A stretch of DNA of 64,000 bases from Phytophthora hibernalis (taxonomy: Eukaryota; Oomycota; Peronosporomycetes; Peronosporales; Peronosporaceae): the NCBI GenBank assembly GCA_012656075.1, contig JAAKBF010000159.1:124001-188000 (forward strand). The letters run 5' to 3'. The position numbers were made by a program, and so were the translations under genes. Below the pieces are notes generated by a model. That model did not search any database. It was not told the DNA's origin and saw nothing but the letters and a program-made list of their open reading frames with translations. The stretch's first letter is position 1. Each line of letters starts with the position of its first letter. Shown piece after piece: positions 34,560 through 44,881 of the stretch.

Positions 34560-36129
34560 TCACTCCTCCTCGTGAGATTGCATCACTCCGAACCGATTCC
34601 GGTTCACGCGATCGCGAAGGAACTCGTGCAGGAGCGCCCCACAGTTGAGATCGGCCTCGTCGATCCAGCTCGGGACGTCATATCCCTTCCAGTGCACCAA
34701 GAACTCCCGGTTTGCGCGCCCGTATCTGGTTCGTCGACCGATTCGCATGTCGGTGATCTTCTCCACTTCATACTCTCCGTCCTCGAGATCCGGCGTCCAA
34801 CTGTCTTCAGGTAGCAGGACCTCGTCGAAATCTTGTCGATCCGCGTCGGGATCCGTCAGTTCTACGTGTGGCCGATCTGGAAAGTCGCGGACCAGCTTTT
34901 AACTTCGAGACATGCACGATCAGGAACAGACGATAATCTGTGCCGGCTGTCTGGAGCTTCATCGAGTACTCGTTGACCTTTTCCGCGACTCGGAAAGGAC
35001 CATGCCACAGATGAGCCAGCTTTCGCGCATACCCTTCCTTTACTCGATCCAAGTACAGCCAGACTTGAGACCCAACGTCGATCGATTGCGGTCGGATCTC
35101 GTCGTTGTGCCGGTCGGCCCGATCGGCTATCGCTTGCCTCAGACGATCGTTGACCTGTCCTCTAGCTTGGGTGTAATGTCGTTGCACTTGGTACCTCCAC
35201 TGTCGAGCGTCTCGATCGTGATTCCTGGTGCTTCCCACAGGTAAGACCGCTTCCAGGGTCGATCTCGGGTCCCAGTCATGCACTAAGAAGAATGGAGTGT
35301 CTCCACCAACTCGATCTTGAGCGGTATTGATCGCGAACATCAGACGTTCGGCATATTCATCCCAATCTCGTTGATCCAGATCTTGAACGTGCATTTTCAG
35401 CGCTCTTGTCGAGGTCTGCACCATTCGCTCTGCGGTTATGTTGGCTTGAGGTCGATAGGCCATAGTCGCCCTCTGACGTTGTCCGAGGATCTTGTTAAAC
35501 GATCGGAAGAAGTCTGCCATCAATCCCGTTTCTCGATCGTGTCGGATCACTTCGCTCGCCCCAAATCGTCGAAAAACGCATTCTTCATAGGATTCGGCGA
35601 TCGTCTGCGCCGTTCTGGATGCGCTTGCTTTCGCGATCACATAGCCCGTGAACAGATCGACCCAGATCAACAGCTCCGTATTGCCCTTGACCGACTTTGG
35701 TAGCGAGGGTATGTGATCCATCGCGATAACCTGAACAGGGTACGTCGCTTGGATATTACCCGGAGATTCGTCCCTGATCGTGGGTCGCCCCTTGCCGGTC
35801 TTGCAGTCTACACACTCTCCGACATAGCGCTGGACACTCCGATACAGCCCTCTCCAGTGGACATGGCGCCGGATCCGTTGATATGTGCGACCGATACCTT
35901 GATGACCTCCTTCTAGGCTTGCATGGTAGTGATGCAAAACGTCTCGGTGAAGCGTTTCTGGCACCACCAGTCTCATCAATTCGTCTCGATCGACGCTCGA
36001 TCCTTGCCCGGGTGGACAATAGAACAGCAGATCTTGGTCGTCTACCTCATAATCCGTCGCGATATTGCCGTACGATCGCGCTTCCTCTTGAAACAGATCC
36101 GATACGTTGCCGACCAAGTATTTCTTCAA
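34560..36129 (-). CDS. Gypsy integrase and chromodomain (part of Pol)
   Basis: The integrase inserts the element's DNA copy. The H-H-C-C zinc domain is present (HHYHASLEGGHQGI...CVDC), followed by the catalytic core with Asp in VIAMDHIPSL, Asp in VIRHDRETGL and Glu in AERMVQ. At the C-terminus (34560-34766, in another frame) is a chromodomain: EKITDMRIGRR, REFLVHWKGYDVPSWIDEADL, with the aromatic residues that hold methylated histone tails. Chromodomains direct such elements to chromatin. A frame change separates integrase and chromodomain near 34860. Confidence 0.88.
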
Positions 36130-38321
36130 CCCCGCGATCCAGACTTCCTATCTGATTCGATCCACTCGAAGACTGCGAATGTATTCCTCTCGCAACACCG
36201 TCGGGGTATGTTGCCTGACCGCGTGACTACGGGTGAAATTTTGACCACCGACTCCACTGATCGAACAGTCAGGATCTCGCCCAACCGATTCAGAGTGGCC
36301 AAATCCTGCCACTCCTCTTCACCTTCCACGATCACGCCCTTTTGACGCTGGAGAGCTGCGCTAGCGAGACTGTCCGCGTTGGCGTTCCAGTCGCGCTTGG
36401 CATGCAACAGTTCATGTGTTGGCCATTCTTGGAGTCGATCGAGCGCCTTCTGTCTCAATAGTGTCAGACCGGGTGCTTTACAATCGATCTCCACTCGGAC
36501 TTGTCAGATTACCAGGTTAGAGTCGCCACAGATCACCAGCCGTCCTCGATCGAAGTCTCCCAGAAGGTCGAAACACAGTAGGAGGCCATTATACTCAGCC
36601 TCATTCACCGTCATGCCCTCGCTGTAGCCAGATCGAGCTTTCACCACCATCCAGCTAGGCAGACTCCACACGATCGCACTGTAGGCGCTACCTCCGCGCT
36701 TGACGCGGGCTGATCCATCGAAACTCACCACCCACAGCTCTTCTCCGGTCTGGATAGTTGGGATCGGGGCCTGAACTGGGCGTCGGGGCTCCTTCTTCGG
36801 GGCGATCGCGATCAAGGCTTCGTCCACTTCCGACCTAGGGTGATACTTGCTGCGATCGTCCCGAGGATCTCGTCCTCTCCCTTTGTACACTTCACGATCT
36901 CCAACGTCCAAGGTAACATGAGCGCCTCCCACTGTCCCAGCCGCCTCTACAAAACCGGGTGATTTAAAGAGCCAGGGCACGGTGGAATGGCGAGACAAGA
37001 TCCGGATCGATCGGCTGACCAACATGTTGTAGTTCAGATCTAGGATCCGCAACAGCGCCAGCACTTCCTTTTCCACCACATTGTAGTTGAGCTCGTTCGA
37101 CTTCACCGTGCGACTGGCGAAGGTGACGGGATAATATACCCGATCATGCTCCTGCACCAGGGCAGCCGATATCGCCCAGTCGTTCGCATAGACAATTATC
37201 ACCGGCTGTCGATCGGGGTCGAAGTGTTTGAGGACTGGGGTAGACGCGATCTTCCGCTTCAAGTCCTCGAAAGCCCGGAGCGAACGAAGCCATTTCTCAT
37301 CAAACCGGACTGGAGCTGACTCGTCTTGATCGGTCTTCGTCTGTCGAGACACGCCTTGGTCCGACTTCGTCGGATCGAAGACCCGCTGGTGGTCCTGACT
37401 CTTCTTAAGTTCCGCAAAGTCCACCTCGCGTTGTTCATACAGAACAGCCGCGTACACCGCGTAGTCCTCAATAAAACGGCCGTAATAATTCAGACTGCCC
37501 AGGAACGACTGCATCGCTCGCAGCGATCTCGGGAACGGCAGATCGGTCAGTGCCTTCAAGTCCTTCGGGTGAGCTTCTAGTCCGTTGCTCGACACTTGAT
37601 GTCCTATGTAGTCCATCTTCCGCATGCCCCAGAAACTCTTCACGACGCTGATCGACAGGTTCCACTCATCACACGCTTCTAGCAGAGCTTCCACTCGGCC
37701 ACATAGCTGGTCCCACGACCCAGCGGTCACCAGGATATCGTCGATGTAAGATCGACGCCCAAGCACCGACGGTCGACCAGGGGCCAGGGGCTCCCCACTT
37801 CCAAACAGGTCGACGAGACCTTCCGAGTTACCAGATCGAGAGATCTTCATAACTCCATTTAGGGCGTTGTCGATCAGACGTTGGTAGATCTGTGGCGCAT
37901 TCTTAAGACGGAATGGCATCCGGTTCCAATCAAACAGCCCGAAGGGGGTGATGAAAGCCTAGATCGCCCGCGCCTGATCAGTCATGGTCACGACCCAGAA
38001 TCCACTAGCCATATCCAGAGAGCAGTACCAGAGGACTTTATCTAAGTTCTCTAGCAGCTCGTTTATCAGAGGCATGGGGTAGACCATCAATCTGGTCAGG
38101 CTGTTCACCAGCCGGTAGTCGATGCATAGGCGTATATTCACTCCATTCTTCTTGATAATGATCACGATCGGGGACGGCCATGGTGAGGTCAAATACTTGA
38201 TAATAGTCGCAGATAACAATCCTTTGAGCAGATCTGACACCTTCGCCCTGAATCGCGGCGCGATCTTGCGCACTCGCTGGGCGATCGGCTTGACACCACC
38301 TACGTCGATGTCGCAGACCAC
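36130..38321 (-). CDS. Gypsy reverse transcriptase with two RNase H domains (part of Pol), stop in RT
   Basis: RT signatures are SPIVIIIKKNG, IRLCIDYRLVN, CSLDMASGFW, FRLKNAPQIYQRL and the catalytic YIDDILV. The usual RT-attached RNase H follows (VIIVYANDWAISAALVQ, YPVTFASRTV, NYNVVEKEVLALL). Behind it, at about 36350-36743, is a second RNase H-like domain (VVSFDGSARVKRGGSAY, NEAEYNGLLLCFDLL, VICGDSN, then after a frame change HAKRDWNANADSLA), which keeps the acidic residues expected for catalysis. An in-frame TAG at 37959-37961 interrupts the RT between the DMASGFW and FRLKNAP regions. This is a substitution-type lesion, unlike the indels elsewhere. Confidence 0.88.
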
Positions 38322-40212
38322 ACCCGCGCTGCGGGCGGCAGAGCATTTCCTTACCGAGCAAGAGGTGGTGTTTCCGCCAGATAATCTGTCGAAGCGTCTC
38401 GATCTTCACCGGATCGGCGCCTTCGGAACCACCTACCTGTATGTCATCGATCGTCACCTCGTCGGTCGTGGTCGAGACCTCGGGCAGCACCGCCAGCTCT
38501 CCCTGCACGTCCTCCGCAAACAGTTCGCCACCATCACGGACATAAACCTCTTCACCTTCTTCGGGTTCCGCTGGCTTCGATCGTTCCGGTCCTAACGGTA
38601 CATGGCCATAGCGATCGGTCGCGGTCAGAGCTGGTATTGGCCCGTAGTTAACAGGCGTCGCCAGATCTGCACCGACGTTGCCCGACCTGCCTGATATATC
38701 ACCTTCGGCGTCCGACTGTTTCGAGCAGTCGGACGAAGTCGGTTCAGGGACGTCCGCCCCTGGTCGATCGACCTCGACCGGCTCGGGTCCTGGTTCGTTG
38801 TCCACCACAGCGACAGGATCTACGGACTCCTCAGTGGGACTCTCCTTCTCTGGTCGATCAGAGTCGGACTGGCTCAGCAGCGGTTCTCGTGTCGGACTTT
38901 CCGACTCCCTCTCATGCTCCGGTGCCGACTGCACTGGCATGGCAGCTGGAGTACATACTTCTCGGTCGTCTCCGTCCGTCAGACTTGGGCTGTCGACCTC
39001 TCGGCCTTCGTCGTTAATGACTACACCGGACAACACCTTCGGGGTGACGCCCGATCCTCTACGCAGGATTGCGCGCGGGGTAGGATATGTCGGATGGTCG
39101 ACTAAGGGTCCTTGTTGTTCAGTTTCATCCGATCCTTGCAGGTCAGCATCGGTCGTAGCTTCGAACGCCAAATTCTGCCACTCAGCATTGCGACGTGACC
39201 CGACTGAGACGTATCCTGGCCATCGAGGCACGCGATCTCCTGTCAGCCACATTCCGACTCGCTCATTCCTCGGGATCCGAAGCAGACCGGTCCCCACATT
39301 TGTGATATGGAGATACCGAGTTCGACCCCGTCCAGAGATTACCGTCGGTACCCAGTCTTATCCTCGCGTCACCCAGAGCTTCTCTTGGTCCGACGACGCA
39401 CGCAGACGCAAAGGCAATTCCACGGACTAGCCCACCTCCAGTTGTAGGGAGTCATCCATGTGTATCAGTCTCATCTTTCCGCTATAGAGTTGTCGACGTC
39501 CACTTAGCGGGATCCTGACTTCATCCGGTAAGCACAGTGTCCCATTAGCAAGATCGAGCCGGATCCCGGGACCATGAAGTCCATACCCAATATCGCCTCT
39601 TGTCCCGACAGATCTCCCACCCAGATTTCGAAGACATACACCAGATTTCCGGCGAGGATGATCTTGACCCTGGTCCGTCCTTTCGCGACGTACACATTCT
39701 CTCCAATTCCTAGGCACTCTTGACTCTCACTCTGATCGACATAGCACCCAACCTTACGTGGTATCCACGATGGACACCTCGGCGCCTGTGTCTAGGAGCA
39801 AGATCGCCATCTCATTGTTGATCTTGCCAGTCACTTTGGCTTGTCGGAACCACTTTCCTGGCGCATGATGCTTCCAGTATCCGCGCGATTCTCCAGGTAG
39901 GAGATCTGTGGGCGATAGGGACGCATCTGATCGGTGGAGTTTACCGACGCGCGGAGTTCCAGGATTTGGGGTGACTACAGTAATCTCACCATCTGCAGGT
40001 CTGAACCACTCTTCCTTCTCTTGTTGCTTCCAATAACCTCTAGGCTCTCCGGATTGGAGATCCAAGGTCATAGTCGCGGCATCCGATCGGTCGAACTCGT
40101 TCGATCGACGAAGATTCGAGACCTGGTCAGTTCGCTTCTCGTGCAGATCATACGTATTACCGCGTAGATCTGGTCGACTGTTAACTCGATCTACCGATGT
40201 CTTGTTCACCAA
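38322..40212 (-). CDS. Gypsy protease and acidic linker (part of Pol)
   Basis: The aspartic protease active site is visible as ILLLDTGAEVSIVDTT (about 39760-39810) and a later G-M-D-F-M box (about 39570-39585). Between protease and RT lies a long acidic Ser/Pro/Asp-rich linker (38400-39200). At least two frame changes split the region. Confidence 0.75.
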
Positions 40213-40271
40213 TGCATAGATGCAGTAGCTAGAACGCTCGGCTCGTACGGGATTCCAACCCGACGAGCGTT

Positions 40272-42238
40272 TTAGTTTAACATCTTTTCAGCAGTCTCAG
40301 GCAACATGCCCGCATACTTCGTCGGGTTATACCACTGGCGGATCTGGTTGTAGAATTCCACCATCGGGCATTTCCCCATGTCATGCAGCTCTCCGCATCC
40401 TCGGCACACGAACAGGCAGTGATCCGGGGATGACCCTTCTTGCCGCATTTCTGGCAGATGAGACGTCTCCAACAGCCCAGATCCGTATGCTTCCGAGACC
40501 CGCAGTGCGAGTATCGCCCTCGATCCAGTCCGTCGTGGCGGACTTGACTCCGATGATCCGGGAGAGGCCGATCGGGTGCCGTCTGGGGCGGTCGAGGTTG
40601 ATCCTGGACCGGGTGTGGTTCTCCGGCCGGGATCGATCTCTCTCGGCCGAAGCGAGATAGATCCGACGTAGATCACCGTCGGAATCCGACCCGTCCGACC
40701 CTATATCCGATCCCGAGTCTGCACGTTGCGCTTGGATCGCTTGTACCGCTCGCTTGGTCGGGGCTGCCGGTGCGGGATTCGATGTCTTCTGCCGATACTT
40801 GGATCCGAACGCAGACTTCTTCTGTCTGTTCTTCGCTCGTTCGCGATCGCGGAGGACCTCCTCCAACTCATCGGCGTCAGCCAGTCGGAGCAGCGTTAGC
40901 TGATCTCCTAGTTCCTGATCACCCAACGTCTCGATGTAATGTTTCACATGTTCCCGACGCTCCTTCGAATCTCCGTCCTTGACCTTAAGCTTAGCCCGCA
41001 GACCAGCGACGTTCAAACAGTAGAGATACTCTAGAGGCGACTCGTCCGATCGTTTGCGAGCATGATAGTACTGCCAGACGACCGACACTCCCAGCCCACA
41101 GTATTGAACCTGGAAGTTGAAGAGCAGGTCATTCCACTTGTCTCTGGTCGATCGGCTGATCTGTCTGTACCAGTTCCTGGCTGGTCCTGACAGCAGATCG
41201 GCAAACGTCAGGCACTTCTCACTGTCCGAGGCTTGATCTCGCAGGAAAGCTGACTTGACTTTGCTGATCAAGATATAGCACGATCTTCGTCTTGATCTCT
41301 GCCAGTGAACTCCTTCAGGTCTGAGATCGCCGAGATTCGAACACGTTGAACCATGGTAGATCCACCCGATCTCGCGGTGGCTGAGGCCATCATGGCTCGT
41401 CCGACATTCGAAGTATCCAAGTCATCAAGATCGTATTCTCCGGAGTGACTCCGGGGGATCCGACCGACGCCAGGTCTACATCTAGGTGTCCCGTGTACGT
41501 TGTTTGCTCGGGGACCCTCGGTGCGGCGACTGCCTGTTGCTCGCTCAGAAATCGAGCCATAGCCGCTTGGTAGTAATCTTCTAACTTAGCGGTGTCGTCT
41601 GCGGACGCCGCAGCGGCTGGAGCTGCACTGAACGTTCTCGATCCTCGATCCTCGGTCGCCGTGGCCTGGGACGTCTAATGCAAAGGTCGACACTAGATCT
41701 TGCTACGTCGGGGGTCTTCTGAGTTCGACTTAGCGGCGACGACGTGGGCACTTTGCCCAGAGGCGACGTTGTCTGGTTCGGGGTCTTCAGGCGCGATCGC
41801 AATAGCGCTTCGCCGGACGGACCTAGTGACATTCGCTGTGGGACCGTCGGGCCTTCTGAATCTGATTCCGACGCAGCCGACTCGTAATGTGAGGACCCCG
41901 TCTGAGCTCCAGAGCTATCATGGCTGTCGACTGGCGATCCTCGGGGCTTCACCGACCAGCGACTTCACGATCTGGAACAGGGTATGCGTCCACGTCTGGA
42001 TGGCGTTTCGATCCATATCAAATAGCTGATCCGGATCAAACGCTTCCGCTATCAGACCGGCTTGGTCCAGGAAATTCATCAGGCTCTGCGCCGCCTCCAA
42101 CGGATTGGTCGACGGATCTGGACTCTTAACCGGCCCACTCAGGTCCCCGATCCGGGTGATCTGCAACGATCTCAACACTGGGTTCTGAGATAGAAAGTCA
42201 CGCAAGACCTTCTCGTGATACATCTTCTCGATCGCCAT
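40272..42238 (-). CDS. Gypsy Gag with zinc knuckle
   Basis: Gag packages the element's RNA. From the ATG at 42238: a helical start (EKMYHEKVLRDFLSQ), a Ser/Pro-rich stretch, then the conserved retrotransposon Gag core (about 40950-41271: FLRDQASDSEKCLTFADLL, ARNWYRQI, FQVQYCG). The C-terminus has cysteine/histidine knuckles (CRGCGELHDMGKC and a second, frame-disrupted one just before it) and ends YAGMLPETAEKMLN at 40272. Several frame changes are present (about 41930, 41580, 41275, 40450). Confidence 0.8.
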
Positions 42239-42298
42239 CGTGTTCTTGCTTCAATTTAACTTCCTTCCGCTCCGATCTTCGGTGTCCGATTCCGGGGC

Positions 42299-42760
42299 TT
42301 ACAGCTTCTTCTTCGTAGTCTTGCCTTTCTTCTTCTTCGGCATCTGCTTGGGAACTTCGGAAGCCGCGACACCTGTGAACGCAGGGCGTTCGGTCTTCGC
42401 GATCGAGAACGCGGGAGTCCCGGACGGGACGAACGTGTAAGGTTCACGTTTGACCTTCTCTTCTCTCACGGCCGGGGCCGCGAAAGCGGAGAACACATAA
42501 GGTTCAGGGCTGACCTGGTCTTCTGTGTTCTTCTGCAGATCTCGATTCGCATCGAGATCTGCGGGGGTCCCCGAAGGGACCTGGGAAGGAAATCGAGGTT
42601 TCTCCTCTAGATCCGGATCCGGATCTATATCTTGTCTGTCGACAGAGATCCTTCCAGGACTCTGCCGATCTGCAGATCTCGCTTCATTCAGCGGTGTCGT
42701 CGTCGATCCGATCTCCGATGACGCTTGTTCCCTTGTTCAATCTTCACTTCTTCTTCATCG
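42299..42760 (-). CDS. Short leader ORF of the gypsy element (approximate start)
   Basis: A frame upstream of Gag and downstream of the 5' LTR encodes a Pro-rich peptide with two related PSGTPA segments and a strongly basic tail (MPKKKKGKTTKKKL) ending at 42299. It is not recognised. It may be a leader protein or the N-terminus of Gag in another frame. Confidence 0.35.
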
Positions 42761-42810
42761 GCCTCACGGTGAAATCCTGAGTCACCAAGAGATCCGGGTA
42801 CGCGCACGAT

Positions 42811-43891
42811 TCTCGTGTAGCGGGATCAGCCAAAATCTTGTTAAGGCCAGATCCGACTTCCCACTGCGCCCAGACACCAACTAACGGAGGGGATCCCCGA
42901 TGATCCGTGATCTGCTGAACTTGGTCTCACCTTGTGTACCCGTTGGTGGGCTGGATCTGCTCTCTCGGGACTCCGAAGAGTGCAGTGACAAGAAGTCTTG
43001 AACGTCCTGGCGGGACGCGGGAACGGGGTGGAGTAGCGCGGAAGTCTTCACGCTACAGCCGAGTATATGGCTCGATCGGGTGTTGTCGAGAGTCGATCGA
43101 GGGCTTGGACTTGATCCGAAGCCTGGGGATGCCTTGTGGGGCGTTATTTTCCTTTCCTTTTCCTTTCCTTTGGGTGCTTGCCGCTTCCAATAGCGGGACT
43201 TGAGTTGACGAGAGCTCGAAGACGATCGACGGCCAAGCAGTAATCCATTCGATCGAGGTATGCACTAGAACGATAGAGACTTAGGCGTAGGAAGGTCGGC
43301 CAATGTGTTATCCGATCCTTACGCTACAACACTAGATCTACTAACGCTAGTATGCAAACACCTTATGGGGCCAATGTTCTTCCCGTCTGGAAGGCACTTG
43401 CGATGTTCAGTGCAAATTCGAGTCTGATTTATGGTTATGTCTATCTCAGCCAAACACTTAGCTGAACTCCACTAAACAACCGCTAGATGCCTTGCGTGTC
43501 ACCTGCCGCCGCTCTTACCCATGCCTTCGTACACTCGTCGATGTCGACTTCGCCCGATCTTGAAAGACAGCTGGTCGATCGGCGGATCCTCGATCGAAGA
43601 GCGATCGGGGTGTTACGATCGAGGAGCGATCGAAGTGTTACGATCGAGGGCGATCGAGGTACGATCGAGGGGCGATTCCGACGCACCGATCGAGGTCGAC
43701 CTGGACTCATCTGCGGTACCATCTTCTTTATCTCACTTGATCTCGCCCCTTCGACATCAACCCATGACGTGGACGCATAGTTCCCGTGAGACACCCAAGC
43801 TTCTCTGGCGGAGTCAGCGATCGTGCTTTTCTCATCTTCGACCCGTTTTTCTCGTAGCCGGTCCGCCAATCTTATTAGGCGCTTCGCCACA
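42811..43891 (-). repeat. Gypsy 5' LTR (element orientation)
   Basis: Nearly identical to 30443-31596 apart from about eight substitutions and a shorter GATCGAGG array. The first bases next to the internal region (before 42815) differ from the other LTR, so that boundary is approximate. Confidence 0.85.
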
Positions 43892-43960
43892 GCTATTTAA
43901 CGTTGAATTCATTCAGTCTTAAATTTGTCCATTCAAGCGCAAGTCATCCTCTACAGAATA
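43892..43960 (+). repeat. Remainder of the copia 5' LTR
   Basis: It continues the LTR interrupted at 30442 and begins with the duplicated GCTA. It ends ACAGAATA at 43960, followed by GGGTTATGATCCC as a likely primer-binding region. Confidence 0.85.
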
Positions 43961-44000
43961 GGGTTATGATCCCAAGTCACGCTGGCGCTGAAGTGCAAGG

Positions 44001-44881
44001 ATGCCGAAGCCGACGACGGACGCGACCTGGGAGGTCGAGGTCTCCGAGAAAACCGGGCGACCCATTCGCTGGAACGGCCAAAACTTCCAGTACTACAAGA
44101 AGCTGATGGAGATCGCCGCGCGCAAGAAGGACGCCGACCTCTTCAAGATAATGAAGGGTGAGAAGAAGCTGGAGAGAACGCCACCAGCCTGCAAAAGAGC
44201 GCGTGGGATGGCTACCAGCTGGACCTGCAGGAGCTTATCTTCTCGTCGGTGGGCACAGACATGGACCAGCGGTTAATGGAACTGAAGGGCGGCTCGGCCA
44301 TGTGGAAGTACCTCTGCGAGCGGTTTGAAGGCACAGCCAACGAGCAAACCAAGGCGATGACGAAGCGCCAGCTCTATGCCCAGCTAGAGACTTCACGGTG
44401 CAAGCAGAACGGCAGCGTGGAGAGCCACCTCAACTACCTGTGCCGGCTGCACTCAAAACTCAAGACAGTCGGGATGACCCTCGACGACGCCGTTTTTAGC
44501 GGGATGCTGGTGTCGTCGTACCCCTCCAGCGAAAGATTTGATCGCCTGCGGGGCTACGTGGACACAGGCATGAGCTGCGTTGACAGGCCGGACAAGGTGG
44601 TGGCAATGGCCATCACGTTCGACAAAGCCAACAAAGCTGACAGCCAGCTGCATCGGTCTTTTGGCAGCGGGAAGCAGTCGTCTGGACCGACCCAGCAGTC
44701 CAAGCCGCAGAGCAGTACAGGAGGCAAGAGGTGCGAGAACAAGAACCCCAAGCGCGAGGAAGCGCAGAAGCAACGCGAGGAGGACCGGCGACTTGGTAAC
44801 TGCTACGGCTGTCATAAACCGGGACACGCGAAGCGAGAATGTCCCAACGCCGGTGGTGGAAATGGCGGCAGTGGCGGATAA
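44001..44881 (+). CDS. Copia Gag with CCHC zinc knuckle, one frame break
   Basis: From MPKPTTDATWEVEV it shows the copia Gag pattern (WNGQNFQYYKKLMEI, then MWKYLCERFEG, QLYAQLETSRC, HLNYLCRLHSKLKTVGMTL) and a C-terminal zinc knuckle CYGCHKPGHAKREC. A frame change near 44180 reflects a missing base. The frame ends at TAA 44879-44881; in intact copia elements Gag and Pol are usually one frame, so this stop may also be an error. Confidence 0.85.

Larger units (their letters stand above)
30443..43891 (-). mobile_element. Ty3/gypsy chromovirus-like LTR retrotransposon nested in the copia 5' LTR
   Basis: It is inserted in the copia LTR with a 4-bp duplication GCTA (30439-30442 and 43892-43895); the uninterrupted sequence can be read in the copia 3' LTR. 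LTRs are 30443-31596 and about 42811-43891. The element genes run on the minus strand: gag, protease, RT, RNase H, second RNase H, integrase, chromodomain. On the minus strand a purine-rich tract GAGGGGCGG sits directly before the LTR at 31596, confirming that 30443-31596 is the 3' LTR. The LTRs differ at only about 8 positions plus one tandem-repeat length change over about 1.1 kb, so the insertion is younger than the copia element it interrupts. Confidence 0.92.
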
